Part shown: piece after piece, positions 8,726 through 18,314 of the stretch
Layout of the letters: each line of letters begins with the position of its first letter
Numbering within the stretch: the stretch's first letter is position 1
Assembly: GCA_965277425.1 (NCBI GenBank)
Contig: CBDICR010000005.1
Span: 860,204 to 924,203, forward strand
Length of the DNA stretch: 64,000 nt
Direction of reading: 5' to 3'
DNA from: Poindextera sp965277425
GTDB lineage: Bacteria > Pseudomonadota > Alphaproteobacteria > Caulobacterales > Caulobacteraceae
The notes under the pieces: model-generated
What the model was told of the DNA's origin: nothing
Seen by the model: the letters and a program-made list of their open reading frames with translations, nothing else
Databases searched by the model: none
Position numbers and translations under genes: made by a program

Positions 8726-9005
8726 ATCTTGGCGAAGCTCGAGATCGCGCCCGCCGCCGCATCGGTCTTCGGACTGCGGATCGTCCTGACGATGTGGCGG
8801 GACTGACTGCGGACCGGCACAACTTCCGCGGTTGACAGGATGGTTTCTCCGGCGCGAGGTTTCGTCTCGGGTGGATACGGCCTGCTGCTTGCGCCTTCGG
8901 GTATGGCGAACGTATCGCACTGACGATCCTGCATCCTCTGCCACGGGCGGACGGGTCAGCAACGCAAGCGCCTGACGTCGCGGTCGCCCGAGCGAAGGAT
9001 GACTG

Positions 9006-9710
9006 ATGCGCGACTATCGCGATGCTAAAGCCATGGCCCGACGGCTGCGCGAAGCGCTGGCCGAACGCGGCGCCCATCTCGCCCACAGCGACTGCCTGGA
9101 GTTGATCGCCCGCAGTTTCGGACTGAAGGACTGGCACGTGCTCTCGGCGCTGATCGAGGCCGCCGCGCCGCCTGACGCAGTCGCGATCCCTGATCCGACC
9201 GCCTGGACAGGCCCGGCTCTGCTGCTGCGCGATATCGTGGTCTTCCCCAAGGTGACGGTGCCGGTGTTCGTCGGCAGGGAAATGTCCGTGCGCGCCCAGC
9301 AGCGCGCGCACGAGGGCGAACTCGAAGTTCTGCTGGTCACTCAGAAGGAGCGTTCGGACGACAAGCCCGCCGCGGACGCGATCTATGAGGTCGGAATCAT
9401 TGCCGACGTCCTGGAGCGCTCTGTGTTGGGGGACGGGTCGGTGATGGGGCCGGCCTTTGTCGAGACGCTGCCGGTCACCAAATTCTACGGGGTCGGGCCG
9501 GTGACGGCCGCCAAGATGCACAAGCTCGGCATCCAGACCGGCGCCGATCTCAAGGACCAAACGTTGGAGTTCCTGCAGGGCCAGTTCGGCAAGTCCGGAC
9601 CCTGGTACTACGAGACGCCCGCGGCCGCGACGAGCGGCCGGTGCGCCCCGACCGGGAGCGCAAGTCGTCTAGCTATTCGAGCGACGACGTGCCGAGCGGA
9701 GCGGCGCTGA
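9006..9710 (+). pseudogene. Chimeric remnant: glyoxalase-related domain + truncated Lon N-domain + frameshifted dinB fragment
   Basis: One open frame reads through three unrelated pieces. Residues 1-55 (DAKAMARRLREAL, HSDCLELIARSFGLKDWHVL) match the small glyoxalase-related domain at the start of some alphaproteobacterial proteins. Residues 72-146 (LLLRDIVVFPKVTVPVFVG, LLVTQKERSDDKPAADAIYE) are the beginning of a Lon substrate-binding domain. From about residue 147 (GPAFVETLPVTKFYGVGPVT, LEFLQGQFGKSGPWYY) it is DNA polymerase IV (DinB), palm/little-finger junction. Near 9613 the dinB frame shifts by one base: the correct continuation, RGRDERPVRPDRERKSS, is in another frame and stops resembling dinB at about 9668. 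The nearest foreign gene ends at 9673, so this looks like the scar of deletion and island insertion. Confidence 0.75.
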
Positions 9711-12700
9711 GATCGTCGACTAACCTCACCATCATCGCGTTTCGCACGCGGACGAGGGTTGCTTCGAAGGTCTCGCTCGGGGCTGCAGCACCTATGTAGG
9801 GCAGTGCTTCTTCAAACTCCGCACGGGCCGCGACGCGGGACACGGATCGACCAGCCTCTAGGCGCGCCGCCAACGCCTCGGCGGAGTCGCAGCCTTCGCG
9901 AAGAAGGCTGCCCAAGGTGGCCAGAGTCAGCGGAATGAAAGGTTCTTCCTCTGGCGCGGTCGCCGCCAGTCGCGCCAAAAGGAGCCGGGCGGGAAGCCCC
10001 GCTACGAACGCCAGGTCTGGCGCGACCCGCATCGCGAAATGGCGCGCCGTCGGGCAGAAGCCCAAGCCGGTCGTCTTACCCTCAACGACCACTTCGATCT
10101 TGCAGAGCGGCGCCCCTGACATCCAAACCGGCAAGATCTTCTCGATCAGGTCTAGAGCCTGGATGGCACGGGCCTCGTCGGAGGAAAGCTGCTTGTAGGC
10201 GTCGCCGAACAGTCGTTCGAGACTCTCCGGGCGAACCAGATCCATCAGGCGCAAGGGCGACTTGCGCATCCAGGTCATCAGGGCCGCGACCGCATCGGTT
10301 GCACTTCCCGCCAGCGCGCCGCTGTCGACGAGCTCTAGAAGGCTTTCCAGCAGGGTTACAGAGAGCCCTGTCGAGGCGCAGACCAGCCCTAACCAATGAA
10401 CGTCGTCCTTCGCGGCAGCCGGGCGGGCCGCCACGGCCGCGGCGACCCGAGAGGCGATCCACGCCGTGTCCCCGGCCTGTGTCTTCCGATAGGCCACGAG
10501 GGAGCGCCTGAGCATGACCTCGGCGGGATCAGGGCCGCCCCCGGCCGTTGCGACCGGGAGGCGGCCGAGCAGGTAGGCCGATGGGCCTGTGAGCGTGATG
10601 CCGTTGTGTATGTCGTCGAGGGCCGCCCCTAGCGGGTCCTCGATGACCAGGCACTGGTCCGACTGCTCGAAGATGGCCCGAAGGTCCATCCAGTCATCGC
10701 TAATTAGGGATTTGGCCTGGTCGAAGCCGATCACATGGCTGGGGACCAGCAAGACGAAACCCTGGGAGCCTTCGCCGGCCCGGCCCGCCCGACCGGCCGC
10801 GTTCAGCAGCTCGTGTGCTTCCAGCTGCTTAAGCTTGTCCGCCTTGGGATCGAAACGGCTGTCCCCACAGATGATGACGACCTCGCTGGGCAGGTTCATG
10901 CCCTGCGCTAGGGTCGAGGTTGCGAACAAGGCGTGGAGGCCGTCTCTGCGTTTGAACAGGCTCTCATGAAGCTCTCGTTCCTCGCGCAGCAGCAGCGCGT
11001 GATGGCTGGCGGCTCCGGTCCTGACAACTCCCGCCTCGTCGACGGGCAGATAGCAGTACTCGGCTCCGCCCATTTCCTCGACGACCAAGACACGCCAAGC
11101 CTGCTCCTCTTCGGTGAGGGAAACCTCATGCGGCGATAGGTGAGTGGCGAACTCGCGCACGCACTTGGCGCAAGCGATCGTGTTCTGGACGAAAACGAGG
11201 GTCTTCAAGCCAGCGCCCACGGATCCGGCTGCGATCGCCGTGCTCACCTCATTGCCGTTCGGCGTGAGATACCAACGGCGGCCCTTGCTGGTGCCAAGCG
11301 GCGTCGGCGTCTCGAGCAGAGCCCGCAGTGCGTAGTCCTCGGTGTCCGTGGAATTCCATGTCTGCCGAAGCCCGAAAAGCCCGAAGGGTTCGGCGGAAAG
11401 CTGGCGTTTCACGCCGACCGGCACGGCGTCCTGCTTCGGCTTGGCTATTCTGGCTTCCGCCAACTTGGTCTCGAGCTCGCCGATGCGGTCCATGTCATAC
11501 ACGACGCAGCCCCGCGCCTGCCGGGTTGGTTTCCAGGCCAGGTCGAGGGAGAGGCAATCGCGCTCCGTCAGGGTCTTCAGCCATCCCGCCAGCTCGGCCG
11601 TGTTCTTCATCATGGCCGAGAGGAGGAGGTCCGCCTCTGGCGCGGCCTGGGTCAGGTTCAGCAGACACAGCATGCTGTCTAGGCCCCGACGGCTTCGGTC
11701 GTCGGGGCGCGCGTGGATGAGATGGCACTCGTCGAACACGATCAGGCCGAGGCCGGCGAACGCCTCCGGCTGCATGGCCAGCAGCGTCAGGCAGCGTTCC
11801 GGCGTGGTGACGATGATCTCCGGCAGCTCGACCACCAGGCTCAGCGCAACCTCTTCATCAACGTCGCCGACGACTGAGGCGTCACGAAACGTCCGCTGCA
11901 GGGCCTTGGTGGTCTGGCCGACAAGGGCGTGCGTCGGCGCCAAGAACACCACTTGCTTGCCCTGAAGCAGGGCCGTGGCGATCTTAAGTTCGGCGAGCGT
12001 CGATTTACCGGCGCCAGTCGGGAAGCTAATCGCCGCTGACTGGCCCGGATTCAGCAGCCCCTCATCGATGGCGGCCCGGTGATTTCGCCACAAGAAAGGC
12101 CGCGACCGCACCATGCGTCGCAGGATGTCGCGCCAACCGTCGGTGCTAATGCCTGTCGGCGCGGGCAGGTGAGCCAAGGCCGCGGCCGCCATATCCCGCT
12201 CTGCCGCGATAAGCAGGTTCGCCAGGTGCAGTGGTCCTGAAAAGACGCTGTAGGCGGCGCGCCCGTCGCCGAACGGATCGGCCAGCTCATCGACACACAG
12301 CGCCTTGACCCGCAGGAATAGGGCGCGGGCGACGCTGGGGTCCTCGTCGGTGGCTGTATTGCGGAGTTGCCGCCCAAGAGCGCGCACACCCCGCAAGAGG
12401 AGGTCCAGTAGGGCTTCCAGCGCTCGATCCTCCGGCGCCACCGCGCTCGGTTCCGGTAGGGGATCGGAGATGACTTCGCCCAACCGGCCTTCCGCCAGCT
12501 TTCGGATGGCGACCAACAGCGCCCGTTCCGTCGCTTCATCAGGATCGGCGACGATCCGTTTGGCCGCCTCCGAAGCGTCGGGATAGGCTTCGGCGACGAG
12601 GAACAGGAGGGCGGCGCTGATCTCCGAGCTGATGCTGGTGGCGGAGATTCGGCTGGCGGGTTGATCGCCGACGCGCGCAAGCCTGCGGGCTTGATGGGCC

Positions 12701-12969
12701 GAAGCCGCCACGAACGCCGCAGCGGCCCTGTTGTCGCGATCCGGCATCAAGGCCACGTAGATCTCGTGGGTCGCTGCCAATCGGGTCAGTAGCGCCAGCG
12801 TCTGAGCGACCTCGGTGCCCTCCGGCTCCGGCGTGCCGGTTCGCAGGCGGATTCTCGCCGCCACGACCGTCGCAAACGCATCGGTCAGGACCTGTGGCAA
12901 CGCAGCAAGGTCTAGGCCTTCGAGCGCCGGAGCCCGCTGTATGAGCTCGACGGTTTCCGGATCAAACAT
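9673..12969 (-). CDS. Large SF2 DEAD/DECH-box helicase, Ski2-like; Hachiman HamB-like
   Basis: 1098 residues. Helicase motifs in order: Walker A in ISFPTGAGKSTLAEL (about residues 312-322), Walker B as DECHLIH (about 411), FATSTLAQGMNLPSEVVIIC (motifs IV-V region, about 670), and LLNAAGRAGRAGEG (motif VI, about 721). The N-terminal 290 and C-terminal 300 residues are helical with no domain I recognise. It overlaps the upstream nuclease-like gene by 8 bp, implying coupled translation. A small nuclease-like protein followed by a large Ski2-type helicase is the Hachiman layout, in which the helicase senses DNA and unleashes the nuclease. Assignment rests on motifs and context; another helicase-nuclease defence pair is possible. 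Confidence 0.7.
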   Translation of the reverse strand: MFDPETVELIQRAPALEGLDLAALPQVLTDAFATVVAARIRLRTGTPEPEGTEVAQTLALLTRLAATHEIYVALMPDRDNRAAAAFVAASAHQARRLARVGDQPASRISATSISSEISAALLFLVAEAYPDASEAAKRIVADPDEATERALLVAIRKLAEGRLGEVISDPLPEPSAVAPEDRALEALLDLLLRGVRALGRQLRNTATDEDPSVARALFLRVKALCVDELADPFGDGRAAYSVFSGPLHLANLLIAAERDMAAAALAHLPAPTGISTDGWRDILRRMVRSRPFLWRNHRAAIDEGLLNPGQSAAISFPTGAGKSTLAELKIATALLQGKQVVFLAPTHALVGQTTKALQRTFRDASVVGDVDEEVALSLVVELPEIIVTTPERCLTLLAMQPEAFAGLGLIVFDECHLIHARPDDRSRRGLDSMLCLLNLTQAAPEADLLLSAMMKNTAELAGWLKTLTERDCLSLDLAWKPTRQARGCVVYDMDRIGELETKLAEARIAKPKQDAVPVGVKRQLSAEPFGLFGLRQTWNSTDTEDYALRALLETPTPLGTSKGRRWYLTPNGNEVSTAIAAGSVGAGLKTLVFVQNTIACAKCVREFATHLSPHEVSLTEEEQAWRVLVVEEMGGAEYCYLPVDEAGVVRTGAASHHALLLREERELHESLFKRRDGLHALFATSTLAQGMNLPSEVVIICGDSRFDPKADKLKQLEAHELLNAAGRAGRAGEGSQGFVLLVPSHVIGFDQAKSLISDDWMDLRAIFEQSDQCLVIEDPLGAALDDIHNGITLTGPSAYLLGRLPVATAGGGPDPAEVMLRRSLVAYRKTQAGDTAWIASRVAAAVAARPAAAKDDVHWLGLVCASTGLSVTLLESLLELVDSGALAGSATDAVAALMTWMRKSPLRLMDLVRPESLERLFGDAYKQLSSDEARAIQALDLIEKILPVWMSGAPLCKIEVVVEGKTTGLGFCPTARHFAMRVAPDLAFVAGLPARLLLARLAATAPEEEPFIPLTLATLGSLLREGCDSAEALAARLEAGRSVSRVAARAEFEEALPYIGAAAPSETFEATLVRVRNAMMVRLVDDLSAAPLGTSSLE

Positions 12970-13780
12970 GGTCCGGCAGAGCCTTGATCTTGGTGGTCAC
13001 TAGGTCGGCGAAAGCCTGCATCCAGGGCCTCAGATCCTTAACCAGCATGGTCTCGGCGATGCGGCGGCCGATGGCACCCGGGGCCTTGTCTTCAAACCCC
13101 TTAAACAGCGCCAAGCGCGGTTCGGGCGTCGCATGGGATTTGTCGACGGTGATCGCAACGCGATACCGCCGCGCCTCCTTCCAGGCGATCTCCTCGACAG
13201 CCGCCTCGACGTCTAGGTCGGGCATGGTCCTCAATTGGGTTTGTAGAAGGGCGCTGACTTCCTGCGCGAGCTCGTTGCTGCGCTCGCCCTCTTCGAGCTT
13301 CGCGATGCCCGGCCAGACATCGTCCCGGATGGTGTCGCGCGGATTTGCGGTGGCCTTGTCCTCGAAGACGATGACCCCGGTCACAGCCCCCGCATCGCTC
13401 AGTTCCAGCTTCAGCCCGTCAAAACCTTTGTGGGCCTTGATCAAGTGCGGTGCGCGTATTGCGACCCCGCCATCGCCGTGAGCGGCGATCCAGGAGATCG
13501 CCTGGAAGACCCAGCCATCGCGGTGCCACGGATCCTCTTTTTGCTTGAGGGTCAGAAGGCCGACAGCATCCTTTTTGGCCGCTTCCCTAACCTTTGCCGG
13601 CGTGGCCGCGTCCCCGAGCAGGATCTTGCTGACATGGCTGAACTGTCCGACGGCGATGCGCGCGACCTGTTCCGCCAGGACGTCTTCATCAACGATCACC
13701 CACTCCGACCCTTCACAGAGGGTTGAGGTGGTCACTTTCTGAAGGGCAAGTGTCACGCGCGATCCACTGTCGAACTGCAA
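12962..13780 (-). CDS. Putative nuclease partner of the helicase (HamA-like)
   Basis: 272 residues. A PD-(D/E)xK-like core can be read: GWVFQAISWIAAHG, then FDGLKLEL (Asp near residue 121), then GVIVFEDKATANPRDTI, where E-D-K near 139 fits the ExK position. The C-terminal part (GFEDKAPGAIGRRIAETMLV) is helical. Its stop overlaps the helicase start by 8 bp. HamA (DUF1837) proteins are nuclease-fold effectors of similar size in the same position, so a HamA-like role is inferred; sequence identity to that family cannot be verified here. The first in-frame ATG in the run is used as start. Confidence 0.55.
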   Translation of the reverse strand: MQFDSGSRVTLALQKVTTSTLCEGSEWVIVDEDVLAEQVARIAVGQFSHVSKILLGDAATPAKVREAAKKDAVGLLTLKQKEDPWHRDGWVFQAISWIAAHGDGGVAIRAPHLIKAHKGFDGLKLELSDAGAVTGVIVFEDKATANPRDTIRDDVWPGIAKLEEGERSNELAQEVSALLQTQLRTMPDLDVEAAVEEIAWKEARRYRVAITVDKSHATPEPRLALFKGFEDKAPGAIGRRIAETMLVKDLRPWMQAFADLVTTKIKALPDHV

Positions 13781-13996
13781 TCCTCAGCAGCCCGATGCCG
13801 CTCGTTTAAGGACGCGGATTGTACAGTAGCGCCTAGGTCAAGGATACAATTGGCAGTAGAAGGGCTATGGAGAACTAAGGCCTCGCTTGGGTTCTGCTTC
13901 GGGCGGGAAGCCGGCCCGTTGGGGACTTGGCCTTGTCCCGCCTTGGCAGCCACCGGGGTGCCGCGTTTCAAGGATTTGAGGACAGGTGCGTCCAGC

Positions 13997-14698
13997 ATGG
14001 GCGAAATCAACATTCCAGCTCATGAGCAGGCCGCTCTAGACGCGGTCGACATCCGAGAGCTGGATCGCCTGATCGACCAAGCGCTCCGGTCTGAACAGTC
14101 AGGCGCGATCCCTGGCCTTCTTCAGAATTGCGGACCCTACGTCACGGGCCGCCTGCATGCCTTTGAACAGGCTCTAGGACGACACCGGGCGGCGAAGGCG
14201 GCGCGCAAGCGCGAGGAGACCGGGAGAGACCTCCGATCGTCCGGCTTCGACCTAACCTATGCCGTCGATGGAATGAAGCGGCGGCTAGAAACCGAGCGTA
14301 AGGATGCGGAACTATTCGTCGTCGACGACCTAATCACGCCGCCCTACCGGTTCAGCAGGACTCTGAGTGTGCGGGTTAACTACCGATGGCGTCGATCGGC
14401 CGACGACGCGTGGGCCTACGGCAGCATCACCTTCATCCATGAGGTGGACACTCGGCCAGACTATCCCCGGCCGGTGCCGAAGCGGAAGCCGAGCGCCGCC
14501 AAGCAGCAACAGGAGCTGCAACACCAGCTGTACCGGACCTGGGAGGACCTCATGCGCGGCGCGCTCTATTCCGTGAGGGACTATTTCCGGGACGGCGGTG
14601 ATGGCGCGGCTATCCCTGACACCTTTAAGGCGATAGCGGACGCCCATTCGCGGGGCCTGAACAACTACAGCACCCAATTTTGGCGCCAGCCGTCCTAG
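13997..14698 (+). CDS. Hypothetical protein upstream of the NERD-STAND gene
   Basis: 233 residues from the ATG at 13997 (MGEINIPAHEQAALDAVDIR). A longer frame begins at 13850, but its extra 49 residues look like intergenic sequence. The N-terminal half is helical and charged (GRHRAAKAARKREETGRDL); the C-terminal half has a beta-rich stretch (LSVRVNYRWRR, YGSITFIHEVDTRP) followed by helices (RTWEDLMRGALYSVRDYF). No membrane segment and no motif I recognise. It ends 66 bp before the NERD-STAND gene on the same strand and is likely co-transcribed, so it may be its partner. It is divergent from the nuclease-helicase pair. Confidence 0.6.
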   Translation: MGEINIPAHEQAALDAVDIRELDRLIDQALRSEQSGAIPGLLQNCGPYVTGRLHAFEQALGRHRAAKAARKREETGRDLRSSGFDLTYAVDGMKRRLETERKDAELFVVDDLITPPYRFSRTLSVRVNYRWRRSADDAWAYGSITFIHEVDTRPDYPRPVPKRKPSAAKQQQELQHQLYRTWEDLMRGALYSVRDYFRDGGDGAAIPDTFKAIADAHSRGLNNYSTQFWRQPS

Positions 14699-14764
14699 AC
14701 GTCTGGGAACGTCGCCCCGGCGGGCCTTGCGGCGGGCCCGGCGAACCCGGATGGTCAACACGCC

Positions 14765-17700
14765 ATGACGTCGTCCGCCGCTCCGGAAATCTATCTTGGG
14801 GGTCCGATCGAACACCGATCGGAGCGCGATTTTCTTGTGGCTCTGGTCGAGCACCTAACCCGACTTCGCGCGCCGGCATGCATCTTGGCAAACGTCTTCC
14901 TCCCTGGGCGGCAGGTCGACATCGTCGTCGCGACCGAGCATGCCGCCTGCGTCGTCGAGGTGAAGGCCAGCCGGTTGGCCGTCCAGGGGGGGCTCAATGG
15001 TCACTGGGCTCGCCGTCACGCGGATGGAAGCTGGCGGCCATATCGCAATGCCTACCAGCAAGCGCTCGACGCCAAATTCGCTATCAAGGACGCCCTAACG
15101 GCGTGGGATGCCAGCCTGACGACCCACCCCTCGGGCGCCGTGGTCTTCATGCCCACCATCCCAACCGGCTCTCAACTGACCGGCGGAGACAATAAGGCCG
15201 TCGTCGGCGACCTCGCCGGTTTCCTGCAGACCCTGCCGACCTCCGGCGCATCTGCGATCCCCTTGGCGACCTGGCGCGCCTTCGCGGAGCACTTGAAGCT
15301 TGAGCGCACCAATCTTGACCGCGTCTTGATCGAAGACGCGGCTTCAACCGAAACGGCGCGCAGCTATGGAGCGGCTTTCACGGCGCAATACGGGCCCCTC
15401 GCAGCCACCTGGCTTCCGGAGGACGAGGTCCAGGTGGAGGCGCTTATCGGGGCGGCGGCCGGAGCCGGCGTCCACCTCGCGGGTCCATCGGGATGCGGCA
15501 AGAGCCTGATGGCCCATAGGCTCGCGGTTGATCTGGCCGCCCGTGGCCATCCCGTGATTTTCGTGGCGGGGAAGGATGTCGCGGCGAGCTGGCGGGACAC
15601 AATCGCCCGCGAGATCGGGCTGCTCGTCGACGACAAGCCCGTCGAGGTGCTGAAGGCTCTGAAAGCAGCGCGCCAGCCCCTCGTCCTCGTCGTGGATGGG
15701 CTCAACGAAGTGCGTGGCGACCGCGCCGATGCCGTGCGCGGTGTCTTGGCGATGGCGCGCCGGTACGACGCCATGCTGGTCGTCACCGATCAAGTTGAAC
15801 CCGGACAAGCCTTCGCGGGCCTGAACGCCATCACCGTTCCGCGTCCATCGCTGGCGCTCAAGCGCAGGATTGCGAGCGCGGGACCTTCGTCACCGGGAGG
15901 CCCTATCGGCAAGGCCTTGGAAGCGGTCTCCAGCGGGCTTGAGGCCGCGATCATCGGACAGGTGAGGGCGGCGCTGCCCGCCGGGACTACGCGGCTTCAG
16001 CTTCTGGAGCGCTACGCGCGGGAGCGCCTGGGCGGGCACGCGCGGAATGGAACCCGAGGCCTGCGTCGGCTGGCCACCAAACTGCACGCGGACGTCGCCT
16101 ATTCGCTGCCCGAGGTGGCGTTCGACGAGTTCATGTTGACGCACAATATCGATGCCGCCGACGCCGACGCCCTGCTCACGTCAGGTTTGCTGGTGCGGCG
16201 CGCCGACCGCATCTCCTTCGGGCATGAGATGTTCCTGGCGGCCTTTGCCGCGTTCGATGTCGCGAACTTCGCTGTTGAGCACCCGGTCGAGGCGGGCCAG
16301 CGGCTGTCGAACGCCCGCCACTCGCGCATGGCGGCGGACATCGTCTCAGCTATAGACGATGCCGGCGTTGTTCGGGCCGTCCTGGAGGCGACAAGCAACG
16401 CCGGTGTACTGGCGAGCGCCGTGGAGGGTGAGCTTGGTCCTCTGGCGGCCGACGCCGCGAAGGCGCTGCTCACGGAAGCGGCCGCGTCGTGCGCGCAGGA
16501 GTTCGAGGGTACCAGCCTTGAGCTCAACGTAGAGGGGAAACATCCGCAGGTGGATTGGGCAGAGGCCGGGCTGCTGGAATGGTCCCCCGAGGAGACAGCC
16601 CGCCTCCAGGCGATCGGCGAGACCGCGACCGGGGTCAACTTCGACCTCTACATGAATCTCTGCGCGAAGATGGATGCGGCCCTGGATCTTGAGTGGCGGC
16701 GCCTTCTGGACGCGGCCAGGGCGCGGAAGATCAGTCTGCGGACGGAAAGCTTCGCCCTGGCCTACTACAACTTCGGCCGGTCGCTCGGCTTCAACGCCCT
16801 GCGACACACGCGATCGCACGGATCAGACGGCCGCACGTGCCGGAAGGTGGCGGTCTCAGATCTTGCAGCCTTCACCTCCGGACAGCTGCATTTCGTGCTC
16901 GAGTCCCGCTACGCCTTGTTGGCGGACGATGACGCCGAGGCCTTCGCGGCGTTCCTAACCGAGACCTTCGGCTACCGGTATCGATTCGAGCCATACCATG
17001 TGCGGCTTTCTCTGCTGACCGCCGCGGGTTTCGTGCGCAACGTCAGCCCAGAGGCGAAGAGCCGGCTGATCGCGGCGATCGAAGCCCTGGAAACCAACCA
17101 GAACTGGGCGCTCAACTCGTCGATCATCGACGCCTTGAAGTTCCTGGGCGCGCTCGACGACGAGGCGGAAGCGCAGCGCGACACGATCGAGGACGAAATT
17201 CGACAAGCCCTGGCCGACCCCGAAACCGACGATCGATGCTCGCAAGCCCTGTCAGTGTGCGTTGCGATGTTCGACCACCCGTTCGACGACATCTATGGCG
17301 AACAGATCACGGCGCTAGACGAGGCGCAGGGCCGCACCCTGCTGCGACGAGCGGTGTCCGCTCCGGAAGCGCGCCGAAGCATGAGCCTGACCTGGATTAT
17401 CGAGAAGGTGGTGGACCTAGCCGAGCCGCGCGACGGATTGCGCCTTCAACGATTCGCAGCGTTGCCTGACCGCCAGAACCTGTTCCCCCAAGAGGAATGG
17501 GGGGCCTTTATCCTCGTGACCCGCTTTCTGGGCCGCCATTGCGTGCCACTGCCCGAGGTCGAGCCAGACACGCCCCAAGCGGCGTGTCTAAGCGCCCTTC
17601 GGACGATCATCTATGCTTGGGAGTCGGGGGACCGGAAGCTTGCGCAGGCCGGATGGAGCGTGCTTGCCCAGGCCGAAATCGGCGTCGCCGTGAGATCCCT

Positions 17701-18007
17701 GTCGGTCGTCCAGCGCGCGCTCTCGGACCGACGCGCTCTTGAGGACAGCAAGACCTATCCGCCCATCTCGCTGTTAGACCGGTACGCCAACGAATGCCTG
17801 AGCCTATCGCGCGCCTTGCTCGACATGGGTCTGGTTGCGCTCTTCCAGCATGAAATGGCGGAGCGGGGGTCGGGCACCGGCTACGCGCTCGAGTGCGTGG
17901 CCAAGCTTGGCGACCGCAGCGACGTGGCGCGTGTGCGGCCGCTTGCTCAGGCTGGACCCTTCGCGCAATTGGCGCTGGCAGCGTTGCGGATTCTGGATGC
18001 AGGCTGA
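14765..18007 (+). CDS. NERD nuclease-domain / STAND-type NTPase fusion
   Basis: 1080 residues. Residues 10-120 form a NERD (nuclease-related) domain: FLVALVEHL, FLPGRQVDIVVATEHAACVV, EVKASRL, the D-x(n)-E-x-K core, then WRPYRNAYQQALDAKFAIKD. At 239-246 is a Walker A (AGPSGCGKSLMAHR) and near 304 a NACHT/STAND-style Walker B (LVLVVDGLNEV). The remaining 700 residues are helical without clear repeats, as in a sensor or scaffold region. A nuclease effector in front of a STAND ATPase is the plan of Avs-like defence proteins, in which ligand binding drives oligomerisation and nuclease activation. NERD in this position is less familiar. Defence is inferred from architecture and neighbourhood. Confidence 0.7.
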   Translation: MTSSAAPEIYLGGPIEHRSERDFLVALVEHLTRLRAPACILANVFLPGRQVDIVVATEHAACVVEVKASRLAVQGGLNGHWARRHADGSWRPYRNAYQQALDAKFAIKDALTAWDASLTTHPSGAVVFMPTIPTGSQLTGGDNKAVVGDLAGFLQTLPTSGASAIPLATWRAFAEHLKLERTNLDRVLIEDAASTETARSYGAAFTAQYGPLAATWLPEDEVQVEALIGAAAGAGVHLAGPSGCGKSLMAHRLAVDLAARGHPVIFVAGKDVAASWRDTIAREIGLLVDDKPVEVLKALKAARQPLVLVVDGLNEVRGDRADAVRGVLAMARRYDAMLVVTDQVEPGQAFAGLNAITVPRPSLALKRRIASAGPSSPGGPIGKALEAVSSGLEAAIIGQVRAALPAGTTRLQLLERYARERLGGHARNGTRGLRRLATKLHADVAYSLPEVAFDEFMLTHNIDAADADALLTSGLLVRRADRISFGHEMFLAAFAAFDVANFAVEHPVEAGQRLSNARHSRMAADIVSAIDDAGVVRAVLEATSNAGVLASAVEGELGPLAADAAKALLTEAAASCAQEFEGTSLELNVEGKHPQVDWAEAGLLEWSPEETARLQAIGETATGVNFDLYMNLCAKMDAALDLEWRRLLDAARARKISLRTESFALAYYNFGRSLGFNALRHTRSHGSDGRTCRKVAVSDLAAFTSGQLHFVLESRYALLADDDAEAFAAFLTETFGYRYRFEPYHVRLSLLTAAGFVRNVSPEAKSRLIAAIEALETNQNWALNSSIIDALKFLGALDDEAEAQRDTIEDEIRQALADPETDDRCSQALSVCVAMFDHPFDDIYGEQITALDEAQGRTLLRRAVSAPEARRSMSLTWIIEKVVDLAEPRDGLRLQRFAALPDRQNLFPQEEWGAFILVTRFLGRHCVPLPEVEPDTPQAACLSALRTIIYAWESGDRKLAQAGWSVLAQAEIGVAVRSLSVVQRALSDRRALEDSKTYPPISLLDRYANECLSLSRALLDMGLVALFQHEMAERGSGTGYALECVAKLGDRSDVARVRPLAQAGPFAQLALAALRILDAG

Positions 18008-18314
18008 TGCGCCCGGCGGCTGGGCGGGTAGATTTTATGATGGGACAATAAAGCGATTCGTGAGTATGTCTTGCGAGATCGCAGGATTAGCCGTGCATTG
18101 TGCGCAATCGCGTCTAATATATCTTATCGAAAATCAATGACCAATTTCGCTTTATATTTATGTGTTTACCAGGCTCGTTGGGCGAGCATCAATAGATAGT
18201 CTCAACCCATACGCCAGACTTTTCAGCGATTAACTGCACTCGATCATCGCCTTGAAGAGCTCGACCCTGCGGTAAGGACATGTGCGACGACGCGGTCGTT
18301 GGGTCGTTCTGGCA
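18008..18314. other. AT-rich gene-free stretch between two convergent genes
   Basis: 307 bp with markedly lower GC than its surroundings, especially 18030-18180 (TCTAATATATCTTATCG, TTTATATTTATGTG). No convincing reading frame or RNA gene is seen. The composition suggests separately acquired DNA or the end of a mobile segment. Confidence 0.6.
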
